The notes beneath the pieces were generated by a model. It saw nothing but the letters and a program-made list of their open reading frames with translations. It made no database searches and had not been told where the DNA came from. A stretch of 64,000 nt of DNA, from the NCBI RefSeq assembly GCF_019429335.1, contig NZ_JAHYJB010000001.1, positions 1 through 64,000 of the forward strand. The letters are read 5' to 3'. The DNA is from Sulfurimonas sp. (GTDB taxonomy: Bacteria > Campylobacterota > Campylobacteria > Campylobacterales > Sulfurimonadaceae). This document shows, one piece after another, positions 11,200-22,205 of the stretch. Both the position numbers and the translations under genes were made by a program. Each line of letters starts with the position of its first letter. Position 1 is the stretch's first letter.

Positions 11200-13575
11200 A
11201 TGCAAAAAATATACAAATTAGCCGTATTGGTTCTGCTTTTAATCGGCGGGGCACTATTTTTATTTAACAACTTTGTTGCAAACTATAATAATCAGATAGA
11301 AAAAACAGAATATAAAATCAGCGGAGTAGAATTCGCGCAAAAGATTCAAAAATTTATACTGAAAATCCAGAAATTAAGAGGTTACAGCCAGTTTGACGAA
11401 ATCTCGATGGGTCAATCAAATTACGGCAGTATAAAAAACAGCGTCGAATTTATAAGAGTAGACGTTAATAAAGAGATGGCTATTATAAGAGATATCAAAA
11501 TACTATATCCGACTCTTTACGACAACGACTACAACCACATTGCTAATGAAATTGAGAGTCTGCTTAAAAACACAGATGATGATAAAACACTTCTGTATCA
11601 AAAATATACATATATTATTGAACAATTAAAGGATAAGATGTACTATTTGGGATTTAAATCCAAACTTCTGCTTGAGTCCGATAGTGAGAAATATTTTTTG
11701 ATAGAAATTATGCTAAAACACCTTCCAAATCTCATAGAAATTACCGGAAAAATCAGAGCAAAAACAACAAAAGCTATTTCGGACAACTTATCTGACGCAG
11801 AGTTTAGGTATTCAGTCCAAAACAGCTGGCTATTATATGAAGAGTATGCAAAACAGATACGCAGAACCATCAATGAAATAGAAGATGACGTAGAAAAAAC
11901 AAGATTGCTCTCTATGTTTGATAACATTAATAGTGAAGCAAAAAAGATGCAAGAGTATGTTAAGAAAACAGTTATCTCTGACAATATAGATATCGACGCG
12001 CTGGAATTTTTTACAATATCTACCAATATAATAGATGAAATGTTTGAGCTATACAGCACCAACGCTGAATTTTTAAATCAAAAATTAAACAGAAAACTGC
12101 TTGAGGTGAAAAAGACGAAGATGTACGGGATAGTTGTCGGTGCCTTTGTTGTTCTATTTATATTTGTGACCATCATTTCAATGGTTAGAAGCTATATGCT
12201 TTATATGAAGAGTGAAAAAAAGATAAAAAATAATCTGACCTCTATTATAAAACTTAAAAACGATTTGGAAAAGTGCAAGACAACAGGGGAGATATCTTCA
12301 TCCGCACTCTACTTCTTTGCAAATAAATTCAATATTGTTCAAGGTGCCATATATCTCTTTAACGAAGAGAACAACAAACTCTATCTGGCATCGTCATACG
12401 CAACAAACGAGATGAAGCCGATTGTAGAGCTGGGAGAGGGGATGATTGGGGAGGTTGCAGTCCAAAAGCAGTATATATATACAGAGATTAGTGATGAGAA
12501 AAAAAGACGCTTCACTATCGAGTCTATTACAATTGAGCCGACAAATATATGCACAATTCCGCTTATAAGCTATGAGAAACTTTTTGGCGTCCTGCAGCTT
12601 GGATTTATCAAAAAAAACGAGATAATCCATAATGAGGATTTTACATATTTTATTGATATGATTATCGGCTTTTTGCGTGATGCAAAATATCTTGATACCA
12701 ATAAAAAATATATAGAGCTGATAGATAAGTATGTAATCACATCAAAAACAAATACGAAAGGAATTATTACCGACGTAAGCGATGCTTTTACAAAGATATC
12801 TGGATATTCAAAAAAAGAGGTTATCGGAAAATCGCACTCTATTGTTTCGCATCCTGACACCTCAAAAGAGCTCTATAAAAATTTATGGGAGACTATATTA
12901 GCCGGAAAAATATTTAAAGGTGAGCTTAAAAACCTTAACAAGAGCGGTGAAGAGTACTGGGTAGAAATAACCGTGACGCCTCAGACTGATAAATATAACA
13001 ATATTTTGGGCTTTTCTGCCATACTGCACGATATTACGGATAAGAAAAAAATAGAGGAGTACTCCATCACCGATGCTTTGACCGGTCTTTATAACAGACG
13101 CTTTTTTGATTTAAATTTTGCAAAAGAGCATAAAATTTCAAAGCGTGAAAATAAAAATCTGGTTCTTCTTATCATAGATATCGACTACTTTAAACAGTAC
13201 AATGACCGCTATGGACATCAAAAGGGTGATGAAGCGCTTAAGGCTATCTCGCTGGAGATGAAATCATTTTTCAAGCGCGCGAATGATTATGTTTACAGAC
13301 TTGGAGGAGAGGAGTTTGCTATATCGTTTTATTCAAACAGCAACAAGATTGCATTTGAGCGGGCAGAGGTTATGAGAAAAAATATAGAGGAGCTGAGGAT
13401 AGAGCATAAAGAGAGCAATGTCTCAAAATTTGTATCAATTTCAATAGGATTATCTTTTATTCCAAAAGAGTGCGATATGGGGATAGACGAGATATATAAA
13501 ATAACGGATCAAGCTCTCTATAGAGCTAAGCACGGCGGAAGAAACAGGGTTGAAATAGCCGTACTCAATCCCTGA
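11200..13575 (+). CDS. Membrane-anchored PAS/GAF diguanylate cyclase
   Basis: N-terminal TM, GAF-like region, PAS motif ITDVSDAFTKISGYSKKEVIGKSHSIVSHPD, GGDEF domain with YRLGGEEFAISF. Confidence 0.9.
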   Translation: MQKIYKLAVLVLLLIGGALFLFNNFVANYNNQIEKTEYKISGVEFAQKIQKFILKIQKLRGYSQFDEISMGQSNYGSIKNSVEFIRVDVNKEMAIIRDIKILYPTLYDNDYNHIANEIESLLKNTDDDKTLLYQKYTYIIEQLKDKMYYLGFKSKLLLESDSEKYFLIEIMLKHLPNLIEITGKIRAKTTKAISDNLSDAEFRYSVQNSWLLYEEYAKQIRRTINEIEDDVEKTRLLSMFDNINSEAKKMQEYVKKTVISDNIDIDALEFFTISTNIIDEMFELYSTNAEFLNQKLNRKLLEVKKTKMYGIVVGAFVVLFIFVTIISMVRSYMLYMKSEKKIKNNLTSIIKLKNDLEKCKTTGEISSSALYFFANKFNIVQGAIYLFNEENNKLYLASSYATNEMKPIVELGEGMIGEVAVQKQYIYTEISDEKKRRFTIESITIEPTNICTIPLISYEKLFGVLQLGFIKKNEIIHNEDFTYFIDMIIGFLRDAKYLDTNKKYIELIDKYVITSKTNTKGIITDVSDAFTKISGYSKKEVIGKSHSIVSHPDTSKELYKNLWETILAGKIFKGELKNLNKSGEEYWVEITVTPQTDKYNNILGFSAILHDITDKKKIEEYSITDALTGLYNRRFFDLNFAKEHKISKRENKNLVLLIIDIDYFKQYNDRYGHQKGDEALKAISLEMKSFFKRANDYVYRLGGEEFAISFYSNSNKIAFERAEVMRKNIEELRIEHKESNVSKFVSISIGLSFIPKECDMGIDEIYKITDQALYRAKHGGRNRVEIAVLNP

Positions 13576-14080
13576 TAATGTCAAATTCCGCTGAGAAAGA
13601 GGGCTTGAAAATAGCTTTATTTATGCTCTGATTTTGCTTTTGGTTTTTAAAAACTATTTTAACGCTATTCTCAAACTCATCTAAATATGAGATTGATTCT
13701 ATGAGTCTGCCTTTTATGACTATCGTAAACTTTGACTCTCTGTAGTATGCAACATATCTGTTTGTTTCTATTTCTTTGGCATTGCTTATCATCTTAAAGA
13801 AGTCAAAATTCGACTCTATTTTTCTTATTATCACCTGCTCAATATCAGGCTCGACAATCGTTACCTCAAAATCATTTATATAAACCTCTTTTTTAACCGG
13901 TTTTATATAACTCCATCTTGCATTTTGCGGTTTTGAAGCTACTATGTGACCGTAATAGTTTATAGTTTTGTTTTTTTCGTCAGTTATGCTTTGCGTAAAG
14001 TCAGCTTCAAAGGATACTATATCTTCGAGGGAGGCGAAAAGTTCCACGGTTATTAAAATCGCTAAAAAAATATATCTCAC
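13565..14080 (-). CDS. lolA: Outer membrane lipoprotein carrier protein LolA
   Basis: FEADFTQSITDEKNKTINYYGHIVASKPQNARWSYIKPVKKEVYINDFEVTIVEPD. Confidence 0.85.
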   Translation of the reverse strand: MRYIFLAILITVELFASLEDIVSFEADFTQSITDEKNKTINYYGHIVASKPQNARWSYIKPVKKEVYINDFEVTIVEPDIEQVIIRKIESNFDFFKMISNAKEIETNRYVAYYRESKFTIVIKGRLIESISYLDEFENSVKIVFKNQKQNQSINKAIFKPSFSAEFDIIRD

Positions 14081-14254
14081 TTTTATCCTTGTTTTTGAAA
14101 ATTATATCCAAGCGGTTGTTTACATATTACTTAGTATTAATAGTAAAAAAAAATCATTTTAGAATATATGCGAATTATTATTATATGTATGATAAAATAA
14201 AAAGAATTTCAGTGGCAGGCTCATAAAGAGGAGCTGTCTATAATAAGGTTGCGG

Positions 14255-16828
14255 ATGCTGCAGGCATTAATTGGTAAGATTTTTGGTACTACAAATGATC
14301 GTGAATTAAAGAGATATTTTAGTACTGTAGAGAAGATAAATAATTTAGAGAGTAAATATAAATCATTAAATGATGATGAGTTGAAGAGTGCTTTTTTTGA
14401 GCTAAAAGAGAGTGTTTTATCAGGTAAAAAAACGCTAGAGGATGTTTTGGTTGACTCTTTTGCAATTACGAGAGAAGCTAGCGTGAGAACGCTAAACATG
14501 AGACACTTCGACGTTCAGCTTATAGGCGGGGTAGTTCTGCATGAGGGCAGAATTGCAGAGATGAAGACGGGAGAGGGTAAGACGCTTGTTGCTACTTTGC
14601 CAATAGTTCTTAATGCAATTACGGGCAAAGGTGTACATCTTGTAACCGTGAACGACTACCTAGCTTCTAGAGACGGCAATGAGATGCGTCCTCTGTATGA
14701 ATTTTTAGGCTTTAGTGTAGGTGTTATTCTAGAAAATATGAATGACCCGGTGGCTAAAAGAGAAGTCTACAACGCCGACATAACTTATGGAACAAATAAT
14801 GAGTTTGGATTTGATTACCTAAGAGACAATATGAGTTACTCTCGCGCTAATATGGTTCAAAGAGGGCACAATTTTGTTATTGTTGATGAAGTTGACAGTA
14901 TTTTAATAGATGAGGCAAGAACTCCTCTAATCATCTCAGGACCGACAAATAGAACACTTAGAGATTTTAAAGATGCAAACAGTATAGCTCTCTTGCTTGT
15001 AAAAGATAAGCACTTTAGTGTAGATGAAAAAGACAAGACAGTTTTGCTTACAGAAGAGGGCATTACAAGAGCAGAGGAGCTTTTTAAAGTTGAAAATCTT
15101 TACAGCCCTGAGAATGCTTCACTCTCGCATATCCTTGACCAAGCACTTAAGGCAAACTATCTTTTTGAAAAAGATGTTGATTACGTTGTGAACAGCGGTG
15201 AGGTTGTAATTGTTGATGAGTTTACAGGACGCCTTAGCGAGGGACGTCGTTTCTCGGAGGGTCTGCATCAAGCCCTTGAGGCTAAAGAGGGCGTTGAGAT
15301 AAAAGAGGAGACGCAAACATTAGCAGATATCACGTTCCAAAACTATTTTAGAATGTATAACAAACTGGCTGGTATGACGGGAACTGCGCAGACTGAAGCA
15401 TCTGAATTCGCACAAATCTACTCACTTGACGTTATCTCTATTCCCACAAACATACCTATTCAAAGAAAAGATTTAAACGACCTGATTTACAAAACAGAGA
15501 AAGAGAAGTTTGAAGCCGTAATAAATACGATAAAAAAACTCTCAACAACAGGTCAGCCCGTGCTAATTGGAACAGCCTCAATAGAGAAGTCGGAGATACT
15601 TCATGAAGTGCTTAAAAAAGAGAAGATACCGCATACAGTTTTAAATGCAAAAAATCACGCGCAAGAGGGCGAGATTATTAAAAATGCCGGTGCAAAAGGC
15701 GCAGTTACAATTGCCACAAATATGGCAGGACGCGGTGTTGACATCAAGGTTGATGATGAAGTAAGAGATCTTGGCGGATTGTACATCGTGGGTACAGAGA
15801 GACACGAGAACCGTCGCATCGATAATCAGCTTCGCGGAAGAAGCGGACGCCAAGGTGACCCTGGAACTACACAATTTTATCTCTCGCTTGAAGATAGTCT
15901 TCTTAGAATTTTCGGAAGCGACAAGATTAAGAGCATAATGGAGAGACTAGGCGTTGAAGACGGCGAGTATATAGAGTCAAAAATGGTTACGCGCGCAGTT
16001 GAAAAGGCTCAGAAAAAAGTCGAAAATATGCACTATGATGGCAGAAAGCATATTGTTGAGTATGATGATGTTGCAAACGAGCAGAGAAAAATAGTTTACA
16101 GATTTAGAAATCAACTGCTTGACCCTGAGTTTGATATCTCATCAAAAATCAATGAAATTAGGGCAGAATATATCCAGCATGTACTAAACAATGCAGCTAT
16201 TTTTAACGGCGGAGCAAGAGAGGACTTTAATTTAGAAAAAGTCTTTAAGACACTGCATGAGGAGATTAGCCTCGAGCTAAGTGCTGAAAATTTCTTATCT
16301 TACGAGTATGAAGAGCTGCTTGAGACTATTGTAGAGAATGTAAAAGGTGTTTACGACAGCAAAATGAGCGTGCTTGACGAGGGTGTGCGAAGTGAAATAG
16401 AGAGGGAGCTATACCTAAAAGAGCTTGACAATGCTTGGAGAGAGCATCTTTATGCAATGGATAATATGAAAACAGGTATCAGACTAAGAGCTTATAACCA
16501 AAAAGATCCGCTTGTAGAGTATAAAAAAGAGAGCTTTAGCCTCTTTACCGAGCTTGTCGGAGATATCAAGTTTAACACTATAAAAACTCTTCAGATTATC
16601 CAGTTTAGGGTTCAAGATTCAGAGGAGGAAGCGAGACGTGTTGCAGAGCAGCTGGATATACAGAGAAAAATCAACGAAGCGGCGATTCAGTTTAACCTCT
16701 ATCAAAATGAACAGGAAAATTCTGCAAAGAAAATCTCAAGAAATGATACATGTCCATGCGGCAGCGGCAAAAAATATAAACAGTGCTGCGGTAAAAGCGG
16801 TCCTAAAAAAGGTGTTTTTGCTTCTTGA
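14255..16828 (+). CDS. secA: Preprotein translocase subunit SecA
   Basis: [49 protein letters not shown]-terminal [15 protein letters not shown]; start set to the ATG 6 nt inside the provided ORF. Confidence 0.96.
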   Translation: MLQALIGKIFGTTNDRELKRYFSTVEKINNLESKYKSLNDDELKSAFFELKESVLSGKKTLEDVLVDSFAITREASVRTLNMRHFDVQLIGGVVLHEGRIAEMKTGEGKTLVATLPIVLNAITGKGVHLVTVNDYLASRDGNEMRPLYEFLGFSVGVILENMNDPVAKREVYNADITYGTNNEFGFDYLRDNMSYSRANMVQRGHNFVIVDEVDSILIDEARTPLIISGPTNRTLRDFKDANSIALLLVKDKHFSVDEKDKTVLLTEEGITRAEELFKVENLYSPENASLSHILDQALKANYLFEKDVDYVVNSGEVVIVDEFTGRLSEGRRFSEGLHQALEAKEGVEIKEETQTLADITFQNYFRMYNKLAGMTGTAQTEASEFAQIYSLDVISIPTNIPIQRKDLNDLIYKTEKEKFEAVINTIKKLSTTGQPVLIGTASIEKSEILHEVLKKEKIPHTVLNAKNHAQEGEIIKNAGAKGAVTIATNMAGRGVDIKVDDEVRDLGGLYIVGTERHENRRIDNQLRGRSGRQGDPGTTQFYLSLEDSLLRIFGSDKIKSIMERLGVEDGEYIESKMVTRAVEKAQKKVENMHYDGRKHIVEYDDVANEQRKIVYRFRNQLLDPEFDISSKINEIRAEYIQHVLNNAAIFNGGAREDFNLEKVFKTLHEEISLELSAENFLSYEYEELLETIVENVKGVYDSKMSVLDEGVRSEIERELYLKELDNAWREHLYAMDNMKTGIRLRAYNQKDPLVEYKKESFSLFTELVGDIKFNTIKTLQIIQFRVQDSEEEARRVAEQLDIQRKINEAAIQFNLYQNEQENSAKKISRNDTCPCGSGKKYKQCCGKSGPKKGVFAS

Positions 16829-18027
16829 AAACATCAATTGTTCCATATTTAGTAAAAAGATTTTTACGTTTTGATAACGAGCAACCGTTTATATTCCTAT
16901 CCGCTCTTTTAGCGTTTATGGGGATATCGCTTGGGGTAATGGTTCTTTTGATTGCCATGGCGCTTATGAACGGCTTTGACAACGAGTTTCGAAAAAAATT
17001 GACAATCATGAACTATCCTATGACAATTCTTCCGAAATTTTACGGAGCCGTCAATGAAGATTTACTGCTTACTCTGGAATCACAGTTTCCAAATCTAAGT
17101 TTCAGCCCGTATGTGCAATCTGCGATTATGGCAAGAAGCGGCTCTAAGCTTGAAGGCGGATATATTTTCGGTGTTGATTTTCAGAGTGAAGCCAAAGTAA
17201 ACAGCGTTTTAAGCGAGGCGATAGCAAAAAACGAGTTTGATAGATTTGACGTTTTAATTGGTAAGACGTTAAGGGATGAGTTTTTGCTTCAAGATGGCGA
17301 TAAACTGATGTATATTTTTACGCATGTTGAACCGGGTGGCATGAGCGTTACTCCCAAAATAAAAAGATTCAGTGTCAAGGGAGTGTTTGATTCTGGTCTC
17401 TCAGCTTATGATAAGGCTTATAACTACACAACCCTCTCATCGCTTCAATCAATGCTGAATCTGCCTAGCAATCAATACAGCGGGATACATATCTACTCCA
17501 CAAATTCTCAAGAGGATATATTGAAAATAAAAGCACTCCTGCCTAAGAGTGTCATTATAAAAGGTTGGTGGGAAGATAATGTTAACTTTTTTGCGGCTCT
17601 TGAACTTGAAAAGGTCTCTCTGTTTATCGTGCTGATGCTTATAATCCTTATTGCTGCGATAAACATTATATCTTCGCTTCTGATGACCGTTATGAACAGA
17701 AGAAGCGAGATTGCGCTGCTTCTATCTCTTGGAGCTACTCCAGCGGAGATAAAAAAGGTCTTTTTGTATCTTGGTATGGTTATAGGAACGGGCGGTATTT
17801 TGGCAGGAATAGTTCTTGGAATGAGCGGATTATGGGTTCTTAGCACATTTGACATAGTGAATCTGCCAAAAGATGTCTATCCGACATCGACTCTGCCTCT
17901 TGATTTGAGCGTTAAAGATTTTATCTCAATTGTAGTCGGGGCATTTGTGATAGTTATAATCTCATCTTTTTATCCGGCAAAAAAGGCGAGCGAGGTAGAT
18001 ATTTTAACCGTTCTTAGAAACGAGTAG
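16825..18027 (+). CDS. LolC/LolE-type lipoprotein-releasing ABC permease
   Basis: Four TM topology, [51 protein letters not shown]. Confidence 0.88.
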   Translation: MKTSIVPYLVKRFLRFDNEQPFIFLSALLAFMGISLGVMVLLIAMALMNGFDNEFRKKLTIMNYPMTILPKFYGAVNEDLLLTLESQFPNLSFSPYVQSAIMARSGSKLEGGYIFGVDFQSEAKVNSVLSEAIAKNEFDRFDVLIGKTLRDEFLLQDGDKLMYIFTHVEPGGMSVTPKIKRFSVKGVFDSGLSAYDKAYNYTTLSSLQSMLNLPSNQYSGIHIYSTNSQEDILKIKALLPKSVIIKGWWEDNVNFFAALELEKVSLFIVLMLIILIAAINIISSLLMTVMNRRSEIALLLSLGATPAEIKKVFLYLGMVIGTGGILAGIVLGMSGLWVLSTFDIVNLPKDVYPTSTLPLDLSVKDFISIVVGAFVIVIISSFYPAKKASEVDILTVLRNE

Positions 18028-18029
18028 CT

Positions 18030-21000
18030 CTACTTGTTCTCTTTATCTTTAAAGAGTTCAAACGGAAGCATAAGCGTTCTTTTTATTATGTTAAAAGGAG
18101 CGACCGCTATATCTTTTGCTATTTGTGTGTCAATGTCGGGGTCATCAAGCGCACCAGTTACTTTTAGAGTTGTAGATATATTCTCTTTTCCCATTAAGAT
18201 ATGTCCAAGAAGCGGTATCTTTGAAAATGAGCTCCCAAGGCTTGTTCTTAAGTTCAAGTCTAAATTTATGCTGTTTTTCTCCGTACTAGCTTCGCCAAAT
18301 CCAACAATTTCAATCTCTTTTGATTTGAGGTAGATGTCGCTGATGTTGTACACATCATCTTTAAATTTAAAATTAACATAAGCATTTTTTGCAGCTATTC
18401 CGTTTTTATTGTACCCGGGAAGAGAGAAGGTTACAAGGGAGGGAACGGTGTTCACAAAGGCAAGAATATTGTTTAAAATCTTATAATCAAGAATAGTGGT
18501 ATCTTTTACGTAAATCATTCCCTCATACTCATCAATAGGGCCGTTGATATAGAACTCCAAGGAGCCGCCTTTGAATTTTGAGAGATAAAAGAGCCTTCCC
18601 ATAAACTCATCGTTGAAATTCTCTCCGTATAGGTGAAATACGCTATCTTTTAGATTAAAAACCGCTCTGCCTTGCTTATGTGAAAGCTCACCATGCGCCA
18701 CTTTATTAAGAAACCTAAAATTGATAGTGTCAGAAATTACATGTCGATTTTTGCTGACAAAAATAAAGCAGTTTTGTGTGTCGACAAAAACCTTAGGTGT
18801 ACTGTTTTTATCACTGCTGCTGTTTCTGTCGTTAAAAAAGGTTGCTATTTCGTGCAGGTTTATTCCAATATTTTCCGCTTTTACAATGATGTCATCTTTT
18901 ATCTCTACATCAACCGCATCATTTATTTTTAAAAATATATCTTTTGTTTTAGTATCGACTTCACCATTTATAAAATAGCTCTCTATCAGTCCCTCTTTTG
19001 TTGCAAGAAATCTGTACTGGTAGTCTGTTTTTAGTGAAAATTTTGCATTTTTTTCATCTTTTGTTTTGCTGATCTCAAAACTGCCGTTTGTTAAATTATA
19101 GTCTGTCAGTATTTTAGAGTGTAGAGCTATTTTATCTATGGAGTTTACGCTAAGCTTCCACTCTTTATCCCAAAATGCGTACTCAAAATCATGACTCTTT
19201 GAGTTGATAAAAACTTTATTCTCTTTGCTTTGAAGCAGAAGCTCAATATCATCTTCATTTTTAAATATTTCGCCAAGGCTTGCGTCAATGTATTTCAAAT
19301 CATGGATTTTCACAAACCCCACTGAGTTTTTGAGGTTATACTCTGAGTTGATTTTTGCACTCAGGTTCTTTTCATACTTTAGAGCTAAATTATTTACTTT
19401 GAGTATATCCTGCTTTATATCTGCAGCTAGGTTATTGATAGTAAATTTGCTTGTGTCGGTTTTTAGTTTTACTAAATTTTTTGAAGATATATAAAGCCTC
19501 TTTTTGTCGTAGAGAAGATTTAAGAGTGGCTTTGATTTGTCAAGCTCGATTCCCATAAGGCTTAGAGACAAAAGATTTATTCCAATATTTGCTTTTTTTT
19601 CTTTAAAAAGAAGCTCACCAAAAAATATTGCCGAGAGAGTTTTTTCCGATCTTATCTTTGTTGGAGGAATTTTTGCGCTTATGCTGTCTATGTCAAATGG
19701 TATTTTCATTGCATCTATAAGTAGATTTTCACCTTTATAACTCCACCGGGATTTTTCAATCTCTAGGTAATCCTGCTCATTAGAGATAGTATAGAGTGCA
19801 ACAAGAGGTGTTTTGTCGTTAAGAAGCATCAAGGAGTTGTCTGTTGAGTTAATGCTCTCAAACCTAAAGGAGAGCTCTCCCTTTGACTCTTTTGCTCTAA
19901 AATCCAAATCTACATATGCTGAGGCGATATCGCCATATTTTGCACCCATATTCTCTACTTTGACGTTAGAGTTGTTTATAGTTATATGTGCGTCAAATAT
20001 ATCTATATCGAGTCCAAGATAGTTTATTTGCGCCTCTTTTGCGTAAAAGTCACCTATGGCTGCAACATCTGCAGATATAAGATTGATATCAAGTTTTAGG
20101 TTTGCATCCATCTCTCCATTTGTCTGAATAAACGGAAGATTAATGCCGTATCTATCCAGAAGATGCAGCAAATCTTTGTTTGCCTGACCTTTAAAGAGAA
20201 GATAGAGCGTCAAAAGCTCCTCTTTTTTTGTAAAATCAATCTTCAGCCAGCTTTTGTCAAGAAAAAACCCGTACGAATACGCATCTTGGGGTCTTATGCA
20301 TAACACACCGTCTTTAAACTCCAACTCCGTGCTCTTTGTACGAACAGAGTCCACTTTTTTGTCATAAACATATGTTAAATCATGTGCCGTAGCTTTTACA
20401 TGTAGATTTAGGTATGCCTCATCGATGTTTTTATAATCAATCCATCCATAGAATCTATTTATCGAGAGCCCTGATGCAGTTATTGCGTCATACATCCAAT
20501 ATTTGGCTCTTGGATCAATGTTAAAGAGATCAACTATCTCTCTTGTATCTTTGATATCTTTGTCAGATTCTATTTTATATAGGAGTTTATCCCTGTTTCC
20601 GCTTGCGTATAGTTTAAGCTTTGTCTCATCGCCTATATAAATAGAGAGCGCGGCTGTGAGCTCCAAGCCGTTATAAAGGCTAAAGATTGCATCTCCGTTA
20701 ATTTTCGTATTTTTGTTTGTAAGCAAAAAATCCTCAATATCTAGGTGAAGCAGACCATTTTGTGAGAGTAGCGTAGCGTTTATGGAAAAATCGTTCGAAG
20801 AGAGATTTACAAAGCCGCTCTCATTTTCAATATAGTGTAGAGTTACTGCTATATCGCGGTAAGCTGCTCTCTCAAGCGTTATCTCTTTAAACCAGTTTAA
20901 ATATGGAAGATTTTCTTTGATTGTTTTGATATTTTTTTCATAATCATCTTGTGAATCTGTTTTGCTTTTTTTCTCGCTAATTTCAATCTCTTTGGCGATG

Positions 21001-21191
21001 AGGCTTATTTTTTCATCCCATTTAATGTATAATTTCTTAATTTTAACGTTCTGGAATGATGTATCTTCTAAATATATTCCATTTTGTAAAAACACAAAAA
21101 CAGTAAAGAGTATCAAAAATATGAATGATAAAGCGCTGACAATAACGAAGTGGATTTTTGAAATTGTGCTAATAATTATGTTGTCGTTCAT
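18030..21191 (-). CDS. AsmA-like / YhdP-type large membrane-anchored protein
   Basis: 1053 aa, N-terminal TM, repetitive beta-rich body, C-terminal SKIPLLGHILMGKENISTTLKVTGALDDPDIDTQIAKDI typical of AsmA C-terminal domains. Confidence 0.8.
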   Translation of the reverse strand: MNDNIIISTISKIHFVIVSALSFIFLILFTVFVFLQNGIYLEDTSFQNVKIKKLYIKWDEKISLIAKEIEISEKKSKTDSQDDYEKNIKTIKENLPYLNWFKEITLERAAYRDIAVTLHYIENESGFVNLSSNDFSINATLLSQNGLLHLDIEDFLLTNKNTKINGDAIFSLYNGLELTAALSIYIGDETKLKLYASGNRDKLLYKIESDKDIKDTREIVDLFNIDPRAKYWMYDAITASGLSINRFYGWIDYKNIDEAYLNLHVKATAHDLTYVYDKKVDSVRTKSTELEFKDGVLCIRPQDAYSYGFFLDKSWLKIDFTKKEELLTLYLLFKGQANKDLLHLLDRYGINLPFIQTNGEMDANLKLDINLISADVAAIGDFYAKEAQINYLGLDIDIFDAHITINNSNVKVENMGAKYGDIASAYVDLDFRAKESKGELSFRFESINSTDNSLMLLNDKTPLVALYTISNEQDYLEIEKSRWSYKGENLLIDAMKIPFDIDSISAKIPPTKIRSEKTLSAIFFGELLFKEKKANIGINLLSLSLMGIELDKSKPLLNLLYDKKRLYISSKNLVKLKTDTSKFTINNLAADIKQDILKVNNLALKYEKNLSAKINSEYNLKNSVGFVKIHDLKYIDASLGEIFKNEDDIELLLQSKENKVFINSKSHDFEYAFWDKEWKLSVNSIDKIALHSKILTDYNLTNGSFEISKTKDEKNAKFSLKTDYQYRFLATKEGLIESYFINGEVDTKTKDIFLKINDAVDVEIKDDIIVKAENIGINLHEIATFFNDRNSSSDKNSTPKVFVDTQNCFIFVSKNRHVISDTINFRFLNKVAHGELSHKQGRAVFNLKDSVFHLYGENFNDEFMGRLFYLSKFKGGSLEFYINGPIDEYEGMIYVKDTTILDYKILNNILAFVNTVPSLVTFSLPGYNKNGIAAKNAYVNFKFKDDVYNISDIYLKSKEIEIVGFGEASTEKNSINLDLNLRTSLGSSFSKIPLLGHILMGKENISTTLKVTGALDDPDIDTQIAKDIAVAPFNIIKRTLMLPFELFKDKENK

Positions 21192-22065
21192 TTATTACCT
21201 AAATCAGCCTGTAAATTCCCCTAAAGTAATATACATTCCTGAAGGTTCGATAAGCAAGATTATAACACAAATGTGTAATAAAAATTATAATGTAAGCAAA
21301 CTTGACACACTCTTGCTAAGAGTTATAGGCTCCCCTCAAAGCGGGTGGATAAATATAGGAACAACACACAACAGCAGAGCAGATTTTCTATATAAGCTGA
21401 CAACAGCAAAAGCCGCACTGCAAAATATTATGTTGATTCCGGGCGAGACAACATATATCTTTTTAGATCAGCTGGGAGAAGAGCTAAAGCTAGACAGAGA
21501 GCTTTTGCAAAAAGAGTATGAGATGCAATCAGGCTGGGCAGAGGGAGCATTTGTTCCAAATACATATAGCCTGCCAATAGGAATAACTGAAAAGATGGTT
21601 ATTAGGATTTTGCTAAACGAGTCTTCATCTCAGATGCAAAAGCTCTCTAAAAAGATATTTGGCACATATAATGAGAAGAAATGGTTACATTTCGTAACAG
21701 TTGCCTCTATAATTCAAAAAGAGTCTGCCTCAATAGAGGAGATGCCTCTGGTAAGTTCCGTCATATACAACAGAATCAAAAAAGGGATGAAACTGCAGAT
21801 GGATGGAACTCTGAATTATGGAAAATATTCACATGTAAAAGTTACTCCAAGCAGGATACAAGAGGACAGGTCTATATACAATACCTACCTATACAGCGGT
21901 CTTCCATCGGTTCCTGTGTGCAACGTGAGCGTAGATGCAATTAGAGCGGCAATCTTTCCTGCTGATACCAATTATCTCTACTTTATGAAATCAAAAAACG
22001 GAACACATGATTTTAGTAGTAACTATTCTACACATTTGACCAATATAAAGCGTGCTACCAAATGA
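21121..22065 (+). CDS. mltG: Endolytic murein transglycosylase MltG
   Basis: LIPGETTYIFLDQLGEEL, ASIIQKESASIEEMPLVSSVIYNRIKKGMKLQMDGTLNYG; start inferred at ATG 21121 (or 21178). Confidence 0.88.
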   Translation: MNDKALTITKWIFEIVLIIMLSFIYYLNQPVNSPKVIYIPEGSISKIITQMCNKNYNVSKLDTLLLRVIGSPQSGWINIGTTHNSRADFLYKLTTAKAALQNIMLIPGETTYIFLDQLGEELKLDRELLQKEYEMQSGWAEGAFVPNTYSLPIGITEKMVIRILLNESSSQMQKLSKKIFGTYNEKKWLHFVTVASIIQKESASIEEMPLVSSVIYNRIKKGMKLQMDGTLNYGKYSHVKVTPSRIQEDRSIYNTYLYSGLPSVPVCNVSVDAIRAAIFPADTNYLYFMKSKNGTHDFSSNYSTHLTNIKRATK

Positions 22066-22205
22066 AACATATCTAAAATAAAAGTGAATAGTTAGACGTT
22101 GTAGTCCTATATTGTTTAATCTTAGTGGTAATATACATTTTATAAGTTTTCGCTCTAAGTGTTACCTTATTGCAAAAATATAAAATATTAACCAAGGACA
22201 AAAAA

